A stretch of DNA of 50,638 nt, from positions 1-50,638 of the forward strand of contig JAEUWD010000004.1 in assembly GCA_016786485.1 (NCBI GenBank). Direction: 5' to 3'. Both the position numbers and the translations under genes were made by a program. Below, piece by piece: positions 1-9,277 of the stretch (within the stretch, counting starts at the first letter, position 1; each line of letters starts with the position of its first letter). Below the pieces are notes generated by a model that saw only the letters and a list, made by a program, of their open reading frames with translations, made no database searches and was not told the DNA's origin. The stretch is from Bacteriovoracaceae bacterium. GTDB lineage: Bacteria > Bdellovibrionota > Bacteriovoracia > Bacteriovoracales > Bacteriovoracaceae.

Positions 1-70
1 CGTTTTTCTTTTTTTCTTGGGCCCAAGATGTCGTTATTGAAAATAATATCACTAAAATTAAATATTTCAT
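1..70 (-). CDS. Exported protein, N-terminal fragment (truncated by window edge)
   Basis: The reverse strand from position 70 reads MKYLILVILFSITTSWAQEK, a clear signal peptide: Lys at residue 2, a hydrophobic core, and a probable signal peptidase I cut after SWA. The ATG (70-68) sits 3 bases after the TAG stop of the upstream TPR lipoprotein gene. A GAGG ribosome site (80-77) precedes it by 6 bases. It is therefore the fifth gene of the envelope operon running leftward from 5934. Only about 23 codons are in the window, so its function cannot be told. By analogy with Glt-like operons it may be another periplasmic or envelope component (inference). Confidence 0.7.
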   Translation of the reverse strand, partial: MKYLILVILFSITTSWAQEKKKN

Positions 71-73
71 TTG

Positions 74-958
74 CTACCTCAAAACTCTCTTTAGTTCGTC
101 ATAATAACCGTTCAAGCTACTATTATTATTTTTTACTTCACCAAATACGTCACGTGCTTTTGACTTATCACCTTTAAGAAAGTGAGCAAGCGCATAATTT
201 AACCCAACTTCAGGACGACTCGTGACCGAGCCTGGTAATTTATTATATTCGCTAAGAGCGGCACGATATTTTCCATCGAATAAGTAAGCTGTACCTAATG
301 ACGCAATCACATCCACATCATTTGGAGCGATTTTGTTCAGCGTAGTTAATAATTCCAACGCCTGACTAATTAAACCATGATCAAGGTACATTTGCGCCAT
401 ATTGAATTTCGGAGTGTAGGAAAAGCGACTTAAACTTGCAGCACGCTCAAAGGCCACAAAAGCTTTTTGTTGCTCATTCTTCTTGCGATAGATAACGCCT
501 AGATTGTTGAAAGCCGGAGCATAGTCTTTCATACTATCAAGTGACTTATTGTAGTAGAGCTGCGCTTTACGGAAATCATTCTTAAGTAGATAACAAGTAC
601 CAATAGCATTCCAATAAGCAGGGTGGTCTTTATAATTTCTAAATAATTTATCAGACAGTGCAAATCCAGCAGAAAAATTTTTGTCGTAACAAGCAATCGT
701 GATTTTTCCAATTTGATCTGTGCCCTTTTCAATATCCGAACGCTCACCACTATCTAATCTATCCACTGTTTCTTCAATCAATAGTGGGAAATATTTCGAA
801 CGACCTGATTGGTAATAATCCGTGCGTTGGTTAAAAGGGATTAGGCGCGGCTGAACAAAGTCTTCATTTTTTAAATCGCCGACATAAGTAAGCTCAGAAG
901 TTGATGAACAACCTACAATAACCGCCAATAAAGCGAGGAGACTTAAATGATATTTCAT
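74..958 (-). CDS. TPR-repeat lipoprotein (Glt/PilF-like envelope protein)
   Basis: This is a 294-residue predicted lipoprotein. The N-terminus MKYHLSLLALLAVIVGCSS carries a lipobox with the acylated Cys at residue 17. The rest is tetratricopeptide repeats from about residue 100 to 260, seen as repeated patterns such as YWNAIGTCYLLKNDFRKAQ, APAFNNLGVIYRKKNEQQKA and DVIASLGTAYLFDGKYRAAL. TPR proteins of this kind are scaffolds for protein complexes, here on the periplasmic face of a membrane. The ATG overlaps the TGA of the 955-residue TPR gene (ATGA), so the two are translationally coupled. With its neighbours it resembles the TPR components of the myxobacterial/Bdellovibrio Glt machinery. That assignment rests on architecture and context only; a PilF-like lipoprotein is the alternative. 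Confidence 0.75.
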   Translation of the reverse strand: MKYHLSLLALLAVIVGCSSTSELTYVGDLKNEDFVQPRLIPFNQRTDYYQSGRSKYFPLLIEETVDRLDSGERSDIEKGTDQIGKITIACYDKNFSAGFALSDKLFRNYKDHPAYWNAIGTCYLLKNDFRKAQLYYNKSLDSMKDYAPAFNNLGVIYRKKNEQQKAFVAFERAASLSRFSYTPKFNMAQMYLDHGLISQALELLTTLNKIAPNDVDVIASLGTAYLFDGKYRAALSEYNKLPGSVTSRPEVGLNYALAHFLKGDKSKARDVFGEVKNNNSSLNGYYDELKRVLR

Positions 959-3822
959 TTTTTACCTCCACGATCCATGATGATCCCATTTCCATAGTCA
1001 TAACCCACGGTAACTGGGTAATTCAGTTCAAGTGAGACAAACAAGAACGTTTCCTTGGCCATAATTTTATTTTTATTTACTTCTCTCATTGCGTCTCGAC
1101 GATAGTTTTCTGCTGATTTCAAAATCGGATCTGTTAATTCCATCATCGATTTCTTGAAACTTGTTACATACTCAGCTGACTTACCTTCTGGTGAGAAATC
1201 TCTAATTTCTTGTACTAATTTTTTATAAGCTTTCACAATAATATAATAAGACATGACGATACCCTTACCACTTCCAGTTTGGTGGACTTTTAAAGCGGAA
1301 TTTGTCACTTTGTCTAAAAGAACAATTTTGCGTTTTAACAAGTCATTAAATGTTGCTTCAGGGAAAGTTAGTTTTAAATTACTGATCTCTGCAACATCAA
1401 GCTCAACCATTTCAAATAAATAGTCCGCAACGATATCAGCTGACTCAAGTAGAATTTCTTTTTTGCTAGCTTTGGCTTTGTTAAAAATTTCTAAGATTCT
1501 AAACTTCATTTCACGGGCCTTATCACCTTGGCCTGTTTGTTCGTAAGCCAGTTTTAATTGGTGATAATATGGAATGAAATCATGTTTTTGATCGGTATAG
1601 GTATCTAAGCGATTTACGATTTCTTCATAAGATTCCCAGCGCTTTTTCGCAGCTAATTCTTTTAGTAATTCAAAGCGAGCTTCATTTAAATAACGAGCGC
1701 CTACATTACAACGGCCACCCATTTGTAACATTTCTTCGGCTTTATCTAGATTATTTTCAGCTAAATAAACGAAGAGTGCGTTTTTAAAGAAAATATCTTT
1801 CTTATCTGAATGCGTCCGACAAAGTTTTCCAAGCGCTCTTTCTGAAAGATCAGCTGTCGCCAAAAATTCGCGAACATTAAATAAATAAGTCGTTAGCGTT
1901 AAAAAGGATTCATCAAATTGCTTTATATCCTGAGGTTCCATTTCTTTCATCGCCTTCAGTGCCCACTCATAAGTCTTGGCCGTATTACCTAACTCATAAT
2001 AGAGAACAGCGATATTGTAAGCTGAGTTTTTCTTAGATTTTTCTGTACTTTTTGAGTCGTGATAGATTTTTAGATAACCATCGAGAGCAAAAACTTTATT
2101 ACCTTTACCTAAAGCTGACTGCACACCTTGCATTTGCATATTAGTTAAGAGCAATGCCACTTTTTCCTTATATTGAGCACTAACTTTGTAATCACCAGCT
2201 TGAATTTTCTTAATCCACACAACGACTTTGTCATATTGCTTACTATTGCGATAATAATCCATGAGTTTCGCAATCATAGCCTCTTGTACTTTATAATCAT
2301 TTGGGAAGCTACGTCTGAACCACTCTAAGGTATTTTCAGCATCATCCATTTTCTTTAAGTCGTAATAAACATTGAACAATTTTTGGAAAATAGTATTGGC
2401 CTTCGCACTTTTAGCATCATCTTCTAAGTAGCTCTTATAAACAAAAACGTAGTACTCATCTTTCGTTTTTGAACTCAGACGCTCTTCGCCCAAAGTTGAG
2501 AGAAGTGCATCAAGCGAAAGTTTGCGATAACGAGTATTCCCGGCATTTATATAAGTTTCTTTATACACGGAAAGTGCGTGCTCATAATCACCGATCGCAT
2601 AATAGGTTTCACCAGTTAAGAACGAAAATTCAACACTCCGAGAAGGTTCGATTTTTTTTGAAAGCCCAAATAAACGAATACTCTGCTTAGCTTTCGTTTC
2701 TCTGATCTTGGGTGCTTTTTCATAGCCTTTACCAATAACATCTTTTTGCAATCTGGCACCTTGCTTACCGACTTGGAACTTCAAACGTTCACTTTGCTCA
2801 GGGTTTAAAAGATTTTTATCCAAAGCGTTCGTGAGTTCCGTTGCAAGCGTAATAAAATTTTCAATTTTCCCAAAGGTGGCATAGAGTTCAAGTAACTCGA
2901 TTTGTATCTCTGTACGTTTTTTTTCATTTTTTTCAATTTTAAGTAACTCAACTAAAACCTTTTCCGCTTGCGCATGATTACTTTCAGCTATCAAGCGTCT
3001 TGAAACATCGAGAAGTTCATCTGTAAAATTCTTAGCTAATTTTTGATAAAAACGTAAACCTTCTGAGGTCCTACCGGCCGTAGCATAGAAAAGACCGATG
3101 TCTCTCTCAACCATAGCTGACATATCAACAAATTTATCGTTTTTGCTTTTTGAGTAAACTTCATTCATTTTTGAAATAGCTGATGAATAATTTTGATTTC
3201 TGAAATAACACCAAGAAAGATTATAAGCATCTTTTGTCCACCAACGATCTTGATTGCGACTTAAAGAAGCTTCATAAAGTGGGACGGCCTTTTTATATTC
3301 TTTATTATTGTAATAAAGATCGGCTAACGCAATTTGCGACTTCAATTTTGTTTTTGAATTAGTGGATGAGTTTTTGATCGCAAGTGCAAAGTACTTACGA
3401 GCTTCAGCATCTTTATCGAATTCTTTCGCGTTATAGGCCATGATGTAATAGACATCGGCCTTATTATTGAATTTTTTAAAACGTGACAACAAGCTTTGAC
3501 AAAGGTTCTGTGCCACTGACATATATTTACGAGATGTTTCGAAATAGTCAGATTTTCTGATTTTACGACGTTTTTCAATCGGGATCTCTAAGTATCTTTC
3601 GTTTTCTGTTTCAGCAATCAGGCGTGCTTTTTCGAGATTAAGTTCAGCTTCTCTTAAATAAAGTTCAGGATCTCGTTTTCCGACCTGAGAAGATAGTCTT
3701 TGAACTTCTGACAGTTCTTCGTTAATAACACGAATAATTTCATTCCGACGTTCTTGAACATCAGATGCGTATAATTGCGAACTCGAAATTAAAAGAAGAA
3801 AAAGTAAATATTTCACTAACAC
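955..3822 (-). CDS. Large periplasmic TPR-repeat protein
   Basis: This 955-residue exported protein has a signal peptide (VKYLLFLLLISSSQLYA, cut before SDVQ). Nearly its whole length is helical TPR-like repeats, for example YYIMAYNAKEFDKDAEARKY, ALADLYYNNKEYKKAVPLYE and NIAVLYYELGNTAKTYEWAL. There is no enzymatic motif. The start is GTG at 3822; a second in-frame GTG lies two codons later, and the ribosome site is weak, so translation probably depends on coupling to the upstream gene, whose TAG (3818-3816) it overlaps. Long periplasmic TPR proteins next to an outer-membrane barrel and shorter TPR partners match the layout of Glt gliding-motility clusters (GltD/GltE-like). The role in this organism is inferred. 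Confidence 0.75.
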   Translation of the reverse strand: MLVKYLLFLLLISSSQLYASDVQERRNEIIRVINEELSEVQRLSSQVGKRDPELYLREAELNLEKARLIAETENERYLEIPIEKRRKIRKSDYFETSRKYMSVAQNLCQSLLSRFKKFNNKADVYYIMAYNAKEFDKDAEARKYFALAIKNSSTNSKTKLKSQIALADLYYNNKEYKKAVPLYEASLSRNQDRWWTKDAYNLSWCYFRNQNYSSAISKMNEVYSKSKNDKFVDMSAMVERDIGLFYATAGRTSEGLRFYQKLAKNFTDELLDVSRRLIAESNHAQAEKVLVELLKIEKNEKKRTEIQIELLELYATFGKIENFITLATELTNALDKNLLNPEQSERLKFQVGKQGARLQKDVIGKGYEKAPKIRETKAKQSIRLFGLSKKIEPSRSVEFSFLTGETYYAIGDYEHALSVYKETYINAGNTRYRKLSLDALLSTLGEERLSSKTKDEYYVFVYKSYLEDDAKSAKANTIFQKLFNVYYDLKKMDDAENTLEWFRRSFPNDYKVQEAMIAKLMDYYRNSKQYDKVVVWIKKIQAGDYKVSAQYKEKVALLLTNMQMQGVQSALGKGNKVFALDGYLKIYHDSKSTEKSKKNSAYNIAVLYYELGNTAKTYEWALKAMKEMEPQDIKQFDESFLTLTTYLFNVREFLATADLSERALGKLCRTHSDKKDIFFKNALFVYLAENNLDKAEEMLQMGGRCNVGARYLNEARFELLKELAAKKRWESYEEIVNRLDTYTDQKHDFIPYYHQLKLAYEQTGQGDKAREMKFRILEIFNKAKASKKEILLESADIVADYLFEMVELDVAEISNLKLTFPEATFNDLLKRKIVLLDKVTNSALKVHQTGSGKGIVMSYYIIVKAYKKLVQEIRDFSPEGKSAEYVTSFKKSMMELTDPILKSAENYRRDAMREVNKNKIMAKETFLFVSLELNYPVTVGYDYGNGIIMDRGGKK

Positions 3823-5228
3823 TCCGAAGGCAGGGCGAAGACGTAATCACCTAATTCATCGGCCCAGAACTCACCATTAAACGTCCAAAAATATTGCTTA
3901 TCGTTACGCTCAACATAATTCACACTTCCACGCTTATCATCTTGTGATGAGCGGCTTTCATATAATCTCTGCTTTCTTTGTGCGAGTACTTCTAATTTGA
4001 TATAACTCATATCCTGGAAAGCTCTATATAATTCAGCGTATTTTGCAATAGCGCGGTTTCTCACATAACTACCAAGAATAATTTTTTGTGAATTAATAAC
4101 TTCGACTAAATTATAGTACATGGCCCGTTGTAATTTTGACTTGGCCATATTCTTGACTAGTTTCAGCTCGCGGAAAGCAATTTTCATCGTTTCTTTAATT
4201 TCACGATAAGCTGGTTCCATCGAAATTGAATCTAAGATATTCGCGAGTAATTCAGAAGTATTGGTTCTGCTTTTTTCATTTCCAATCGCCAAGTCATAGT
4301 AATAGTTGTAATCGCTTTTTCGATTTAATAAAAATTTGCGCACAAAACGTGCCGGCTCTAAGTAAGTAGCATAAAATTCATCAACTGAACGTTGCGCATC
4401 TTTATAGAGACATAATTTGAGATAGCTCATCGCCACGAGTGCTTGCGCTTCAGGTTTGAAAACGTGGCTAAAGATAGGTGCACGATAGGTGACGAGTTTA
4501 CCAAGTGTACGATTATAATTTCCTTGATAGAAACTGTTCCAAGCTTCTTCAAATAAAATTTCTGGCCAAATATAGGCTTTCTTTTGAATATCCAAGTAAG
4601 CTAAGTCTGATTTTTTGTAGTCTTCCTTGGCAAATAAATTTCTCGCAACACCTGCTAAACAATAATCATGATTCATTTGCAATTGTTCAGCTTGTGCTTT
4701 GGTCTTTGTATCTGAAGCATATTTATTCGAATAATTAATACAGTCTTTAAAGAAGCCTTCTGCCACATCAAAACGTCCTTCACTTGAATGGATAACACCT
4801 TTCATGTGTGAAGCGTAAGGATAAATTTTGTCACCTGTTTCAATTTTATCTAAGTACTTAAGTGACATATTAAATTGACCGCGAGAAAAATAAATCTTGG
4901 CCAGGACATAGTAAATAGATGGAGAGCGCGAATTCTCTAAAACCTCAGGCGGTAAAACCTGAAATGACTTAACACCAGCGTCCAGAATGATTTGTTCAAA
5001 AACATCTTCGATTTTTCCGCGCATTGGGCCACGTGAAACGAGATATTCTTTCATCCACGGTAGTGCAGCTATCGTATAACCGGAATCGACAAATTCTTTG
5101 ATCATGTTGCCTAATTCAGCAACACCAATTTTGCCTTTGGAATATATCCGCGAAGCCTCACGCAAATCAGCGTTAGCTTGAATTGAGATGATAATAAAAA
5201 ATAAAATAACTAAAAAACTTTTGAACAT
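3816..5228 (-). CDS. Periplasmic TPR-domain protein
   Basis: This 470-residue exported protein has the signal peptide MFKSFLVILFFIIISIQANA, cut before DLREA. Several TPR-like helical pairs follow at residues 100-280 (SIYYVLAKIYFSRGQFNMSL, YPYASHMKGVIHSSEGRFD, WPEILFEEAWNSFYQGNYN). The C-terminal quarter is Arg/Lys/Tyr-rich and predicted helical (KYAELYRAFQDMSYIKLEVL) and ends in an aromatic-rich tail. No catalytic motif is seen. It starts 14 bases after the barrel gene and overlaps the next TPR gene, so it is the second gene of the operon. It likely belongs to an envelope-spanning complex with its TPR neighbours. Family assignment to Glt proteins is by context, not by a recognised signature. 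Confidence 0.72.
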   Translation of the reverse strand: MFKSFLVILFFIIISIQANADLREASRIYSKGKIGVAELGNMIKEFVDSGYTIAALPWMKEYLVSRGPMRGKIEDVFEQIILDAGVKSFQVLPPEVLENSRSPSIYYVLAKIYFSRGQFNMSLKYLDKIETGDKIYPYASHMKGVIHSSEGRFDVAEGFFKDCINYSNKYASDTKTKAQAEQLQMNHDYCLAGVARNLFAKEDYKKSDLAYLDIQKKAYIWPEILFEEAWNSFYQGNYNRTLGKLVTYRAPIFSHVFKPEAQALVAMSYLKLCLYKDAQRSVDEFYATYLEPARFVRKFLLNRKSDYNYYYDLAIGNEKSRTNTSELLANILDSISMEPAYREIKETMKIAFRELKLVKNMAKSKLQRAMYYNLVEVINSQKIILGSYVRNRAIAKYAELYRAFQDMSYIKLEVLAQRKQRLYESRSSQDDKRGSVNYVERNDKQYFWTFNGEFWADELGDYVFALPSEC

Positions 5229-5241
5229 CCGTGTTCAGCCT

Positions 5242-5934
5242 TTAAAATGCGTAATTTAAGCCAATAGTAAAATCTGTATTCGAAAAAAGTTCCTTTCGAG
5301 CAGCCACTGTAGCCTGCGGTATTAAGTAATCATCATTGTAACGTAAATTGGTCAGATCAATTCTTAATGACCAGCTTTCATTAATATAAGCTCGTATCCC
5401 GCTTGCTAGTAATATCCCTGATGTGCTTGTCGTTACGTTCGAGACCGTTGGAACGATAAAATCACTGCGGTTGTCGGTCGAATTCACATTGGCGTAACCC
5501 AAACCAAAAAACCAGTCAAAATAGATGATCTGATCAAAGGTATTAATCTTGGCGTAGAAAGGAGACCATAAAAGCATTCCGCCTGAATAGCTATTCACTT
5601 TACGATAAAAAACGTCTGCGCCTGCTTCTTGAACATTGTCGAAAGTTTCATTAGTTTTTCCACTATTCTTTGAAAAAATAAACTCAATACCCCATTCTTC
5701 CTTAAAGAAATAACCGGCACGGCCTTGCATAACAGTGGCATCCGTGAAAGTTCCAGAGGTTGTCATACCAAAAGTACCTCCAACATAGACGGTGCCAGAT
5801 TTTCTAAATGTACGATTTTGTAAAACATAGACAGCTTTGTCTTTATCTAGCCACGAGAAATCGTAGGTCGAAGATTCACCGGCCATTGCCGAAGTGAAAC
5901 AAAGTGAAGAGAGTAACCAAAAAATCCATTTCAT
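5242..5934 (-). CDS. Outer-membrane beta-barrel protein (OMP_myx-type)
   Basis: This 230-residue protein has a signal peptide (MKWIFWLLSSLCFTSAMA) and then a run of amphipathic beta strands rich in Gly, Tyr, Trp and Phe. It ends in Phe after IGLNYAF, the usual C-terminal signature of an outer-membrane barrel. The pattern (GTVYVGGTFGMTTSGTF, then a Gly-Tyr strand per ~20 residues) fits the small barrel family common in Myxococcota and Bdellovibrionota beside TPR proteins. It is the first gene of the leftward envelope operon and follows addA by about 80 bases. Members of this family include GltA/GltB of the gliding apparatus. A simple porin-like role cannot be excluded. Confidence 0.75.
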   Translation of the reverse strand: MKWIFWLLSSLCFTSAMAGESSTYDFSWLDKDKAVYVLQNRTFRKSGTVYVGGTFGMTTSGTFTDATVMQGRAGYFFKEEWGIEFIFSKNSGKTNETFDNVQEAGADVFYRKVNSYSGGMLLWSPFYAKINTFDQIIYFDWFFGLGYANVNSTDNRSDFIVPTVSNVTTSTSGILLASGIRAYINESWSLRIDLTNLRYNDDYLIPQATVAARKELFSNTDFTIGLNYAF

Positions 5935-6013
5935 AAGTGACTCATTTTTCCATAATTTTAAACACTTAGTTATATTCTAACATGCAAAATAATTGGTGCA
6001 AGTGAAGTTGAGA

Positions 6014-9000
6014 TTAATGGCAGATATTTTGGAATTCGCAACTTGAGCAATATAGTGGGTTTTTCTCATCGGGCGACGAAACTTTTTTCCAGATTTGATA
6101 CAACTCTCTCTCGAGAGTTGGGTAATCCATATTTACCTCGAACAGTTGCTGTTCATCAACATAGCAAAGGACAAGTTTAATCCGAGCGTTTTTATCAACT
6201 AACTTTTGAGCTGCTGTAGCGTACGCATAAGCTTTAAGTTGGAACCAATAACTCAAAGATTTTTCTTCGTTTGGTTTACCTGTTTTGAAATCCCATATCT
6301 GACAATCGTTATCGGAGATGAGAACCAAATCGGGAGTTCCAGAAACCATGGAATCGAAAAATGAGAACTTCATTTGAACTTCAGAAATAAAGCGATGAGT
6401 TTGGCGATAGGGACTTAAAACTTCCAAAGACCAATTGATGGCGTTTAAATCTTTATTCTTAAATTCTTTTCTGGATGGAACCCAATTGCGCTGAATCGCT
6501 TCCGCAATTTCCGCGTGAATAAAAGTTCCACGCTCAGAAGATGATTTTTGACCCATTGGCAAACTCTGCTGAGCTTCACCAACTTTGGTCGTTTCAAAGA
6601 AAGCTAATTCTTCTTTGCTAAATTTTAAAATATTTTTGAAATAAAACTTCCGAGGGCACACTGCCAGCGTTGCTAAACCCGTAACAGATAATTGAGGGAT
6701 AAGGCCTAGCTTTGCTTCTCGCTGTTCATTATTACTTTGTGAGAAAATTCCTAATGGATTCGTATGAAACAGGGCCTTACTTATATTGACTTGAGCTTTA
6801 CTCTTTTCAACTGTAACAAAACTTTTTGGTTCGTTTGAAATATATTGAATACCAGTTAAAATCTCTTTTCCGAAATTATCTTGCTCAAAAGCATGTAATC
6901 CCTTAATCCAGGATTTTGCATTTTGTTTAAGCTCAACGTCTTTGGCCAAAATATCTATCCAGGTGATTTCATTTTTCGCACGTGTACCGACAACATAGAA
7001 AAGACGTTTCGACTCTGCAAATTCTTTATGAGTTTGATAAATTTTCTCACAAATAAAATGCGGCGTTTTAAAAGCAGTTTTTTGATTTGAATGTAGATAC
7101 CACTTAAAGCTGAGGGGCCACTTCCCTATTAAATCGTTCGAAGGTTTCGAAATACCATTGGTGTGAAGGCCCGCCATGATGACTTCATCAAACTCTAGGC
7201 CTTTCGAAGCGTGTGCAGTCATAATCAAAATTTTCTCAGGATTATTTCCATACTGCAGATTCATGGAGAAGCGATTTTTAGCATTATCTTTTAGCGCCAG
7301 ATAAAAACTTTCTAAATTGTCTGCATTATTGGCCAAGCCTTTAATCACATCCAAATTATTTTTGTAATTTGCATTGGAAATGCTAAGCTCTTGCAATAAT
7401 TGATAGAACGAAAGTTGCACGCCCCAGTTTTTAATATTGCTATAAAAACCATTGATAATATTTGCGAGATTCTCGGGCTTCTTGAGTTTAAGAATTTCAA
7501 TATAACCCTCAAGCATCATTCCGATATATTTTAAACGAATCGCTTCTTCGCGTTTTGAAAACTTCGATTCTGCCAAGACATATAACATGCCAATGATTGG
7601 TTCATCAGAATAAGGAATTTTTACTTGAGCAGTGAAACTCAAACCTTCTTTCATCATCAGGTTGATCAAATACTGACTTGGCTTCAAACTTTTATAGAGG
7701 ATAACCACTTGATGTTTCGCCTCTTTCAAGTGCTCAACAATCTTCTGGGCCTCAAGGAAATTATAATCATCATTACTTAGCTTCGTTTCTTCTGATAATT
7801 CTAATTCGTATTTAATTTTTCGAATCTTGCCAGGCTCTGAATAATTAATACCTTCTGGAATATTTTGATAAACTACCTTGACCGCCATCAAGTCTTGACC
7901 TTTAAAGCCTAAGCCTTTGGCAAAAAGATTTTCAAAAAGGGCATTATTAAACTCGATAACTTTCGGTTGTGAACGATAATTATTCTTTAACATAAGAACT
8001 TTTGAGATATTTTTTTCGCAATCCCAAAAAACGCCTAACTCACCACCACGAAAGCCATAGATGGCTTGCTTCTCATCACCAACGCAGAAGAGGCGATTGA
8101 AATCATTTTTGATAATTTTCTTTAAAATATCGAACTGAACTTGTGAAGTATCTTGAAATTCATCAACGATAAAGTATTCGTACAATTCGTATAATTTTTC
8201 TTGGCAATTTTTATCATTAAGCCCTTTAAGGACATAATATTCTAAGTCGGAAAAGGTAATACCTTCGATTTCTTGATAATGAGCCTCGATATAATCCACA
8301 ATACTTTTTATCGTTTTTGCCCAATGAGAAATTTTATCTTTATTAGCAAAGAAAGTTTCAAAATCTTCTAATGCATCTTTGAAGTAAAGTGATTTGAATT
8401 CTCGCAGCTTATCAAAGTAATCATTGATCGCATCAAGCCCGAGCTTTTTCATAGGTGCGCGAGCGACAGGATTCATTTCGAAATAGCTTTTCCAAAGCTT
8501 AAAATCTTCTTCTGAACTTAATCCTCGTTGCATATATGCTGAGGTTTGCTCCATATATTTATACCAACTGGTTTTCTCGTGCTCGTTGTAACTTAAATAA
8601 CTTGAACCACTTTCAAAAAGTTTTTCGAAACCTTCCAAGAAGTTAATTTGCTTTAATGTCTCAGTTATCGAAAGGTCATTTCCGATCTTTGTTGTACTCC
8701 AGTAAAGTCTTAGCCCTGGATCCATAAAAATCTCCATCAAAGACTCAAGGACTGCTGATTTATTGGCACGAATAATTTCAAGAATGAAATCGTCTTTTTG
8801 ATTAACTAACCAAGAATCAAAAAGGCTTAAAATCTTCGTTTGAAATTCTGATTCAGAAATAATACTTGAAGCCGAATTAATACCGGCGATATGACCCTGT
8901 TTAATTAATTTAAAACAAAACCCGTGGATGGTTCCCACGTTCATGTAATTCAACATTTTAATAGCGCTATCCCAGGGATTAAATCCATCTCCACTCCACT

Positions 9001-9277
9001 CGGCTTGTTTTTGCTTAAAACGTTTGGTTAAACGAATTGAAAGCTCACCAGCGGCTTTATTGGTAAAAGTCATTAAAACAATTTTTGAAAAATAGTCTCG
9101 AAGTTTTTTTTCTAATTCTTCCGCATTCGCCGTTTGAGACTTATCAATCACCTTCTGTGCTAAATAAATAATATGCTCAACGAGAACAAAAGTTTTACCT
9201 GAACCGGCACCGGCCTTGAGTAAAACACCCCCGCTATGCTCAATCGCCAATAATTGTTCGGTGTTTGCTTTAGACAT
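6014..9277 (-). CDS. addA: AddA/RecB-like UvrD-family helicase-nuclease
   Basis: This is a 1087-residue superfamily 1A DNA helicase with a C-terminal nuclease. Visible motifs are Walker A AGAGSGKT (22-29), motif Ia VLMTFTNKAAGELS, motif II VDEFQDTS (about 371-378), motif III VGDEKQAIYGFRGG, motif V TAHASKGLEF and motif VI RLFYVVGTRAK. Near the end is a PD-(D/E)XK core, PDLVLISDNDCQIWDFKTGK (about 975-995). It is flanked by a Cys in AVCPRKF (about 873) and the terminal CSSCEFQNIC, the four-Cys pattern of an Fe-S-stabilised nuclease. It would process double-strand breaks for RecA recombination together with the upstream partner. The ATG overlaps that partner's stop by 8 bases. In the best-known AddAB only AddB carries the cluster, so its presence here is notable. 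Confidence 0.88.
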   Translation of the reverse strand: MSKANTEQLLAIEHSGGVLLKAGAGSGKTFVLVEHIIYLAQKVIDKSQTANAEELEKKLRDYFSKIVLMTFTNKAAGELSIRLTKRFKQKQAEWSGDGFNPWDSAIKMLNYMNVGTIHGFCFKLIKQGHIAGINSASSIISESEFQTKILSLFDSWLVNQKDDFILEIIRANKSAVLESLMEIFMDPGLRLYWSTTKIGNDLSITETLKQINFLEGFEKLFESGSSYLSYNEHEKTSWYKYMEQTSAYMQRGLSSEEDFKLWKSYFEMNPVARAPMKKLGLDAINDYFDKLREFKSLYFKDALEDFETFFANKDKISHWAKTIKSIVDYIEAHYQEIEGITFSDLEYYVLKGLNDKNCQEKLYELYEYFIVDEFQDTSQVQFDILKKIIKNDFNRLFCVGDEKQAIYGFRGGELGVFWDCEKNISKVLMLKNNYRSQPKVIEFNNALFENLFAKGLGFKGQDLMAVKVVYQNIPEGINYSEPGKIRKIKYELELSEETKLSNDDYNFLEAQKIVEHLKEAKHQVVILYKSLKPSQYLINLMMKEGLSFTAQVKIPYSDEPIIGMLYVLAESKFSKREEAIRLKYIGMMLEGYIEILKLKKPENLANIINGFYSNIKNWGVQLSFYQLLQELSISNANYKNNLDVIKGLANNADNLESFYLALKDNAKNRFSMNLQYGNNPEKILIMTAHASKGLEFDEVIMAGLHTNGISKPSNDLIGKWPLSFKWYLHSNQKTAFKTPHFICEKIYQTHKEFAESKRLFYVVGTRAKNEITWIDILAKDVELKQNAKSWIKGLHAFEQDNFGKEILTGIQYISNEPKSFVTVEKSKAQVNISKALFHTNPLGIFSQSNNEQREAKLGLIPQLSVTGLATLAVCPRKFYFKNILKFSKEELAFFETTKVGEAQQSLPMGQKSSSERGTFIHAEIAEAIQRNWVPSRKEFKNKDLNAINWSLEVLSPYRQTHRFISEVQMKFSFFDSMVSGTPDLVLISDNDCQIWDFKTGKPNEEKSLSYWFQLKAYAYATAAQKLVDKNARIKLVLCYVDEQQLFEVNMDYPTLERELYQIWKKVSSPDEKNPLYCSSCEFQNICH

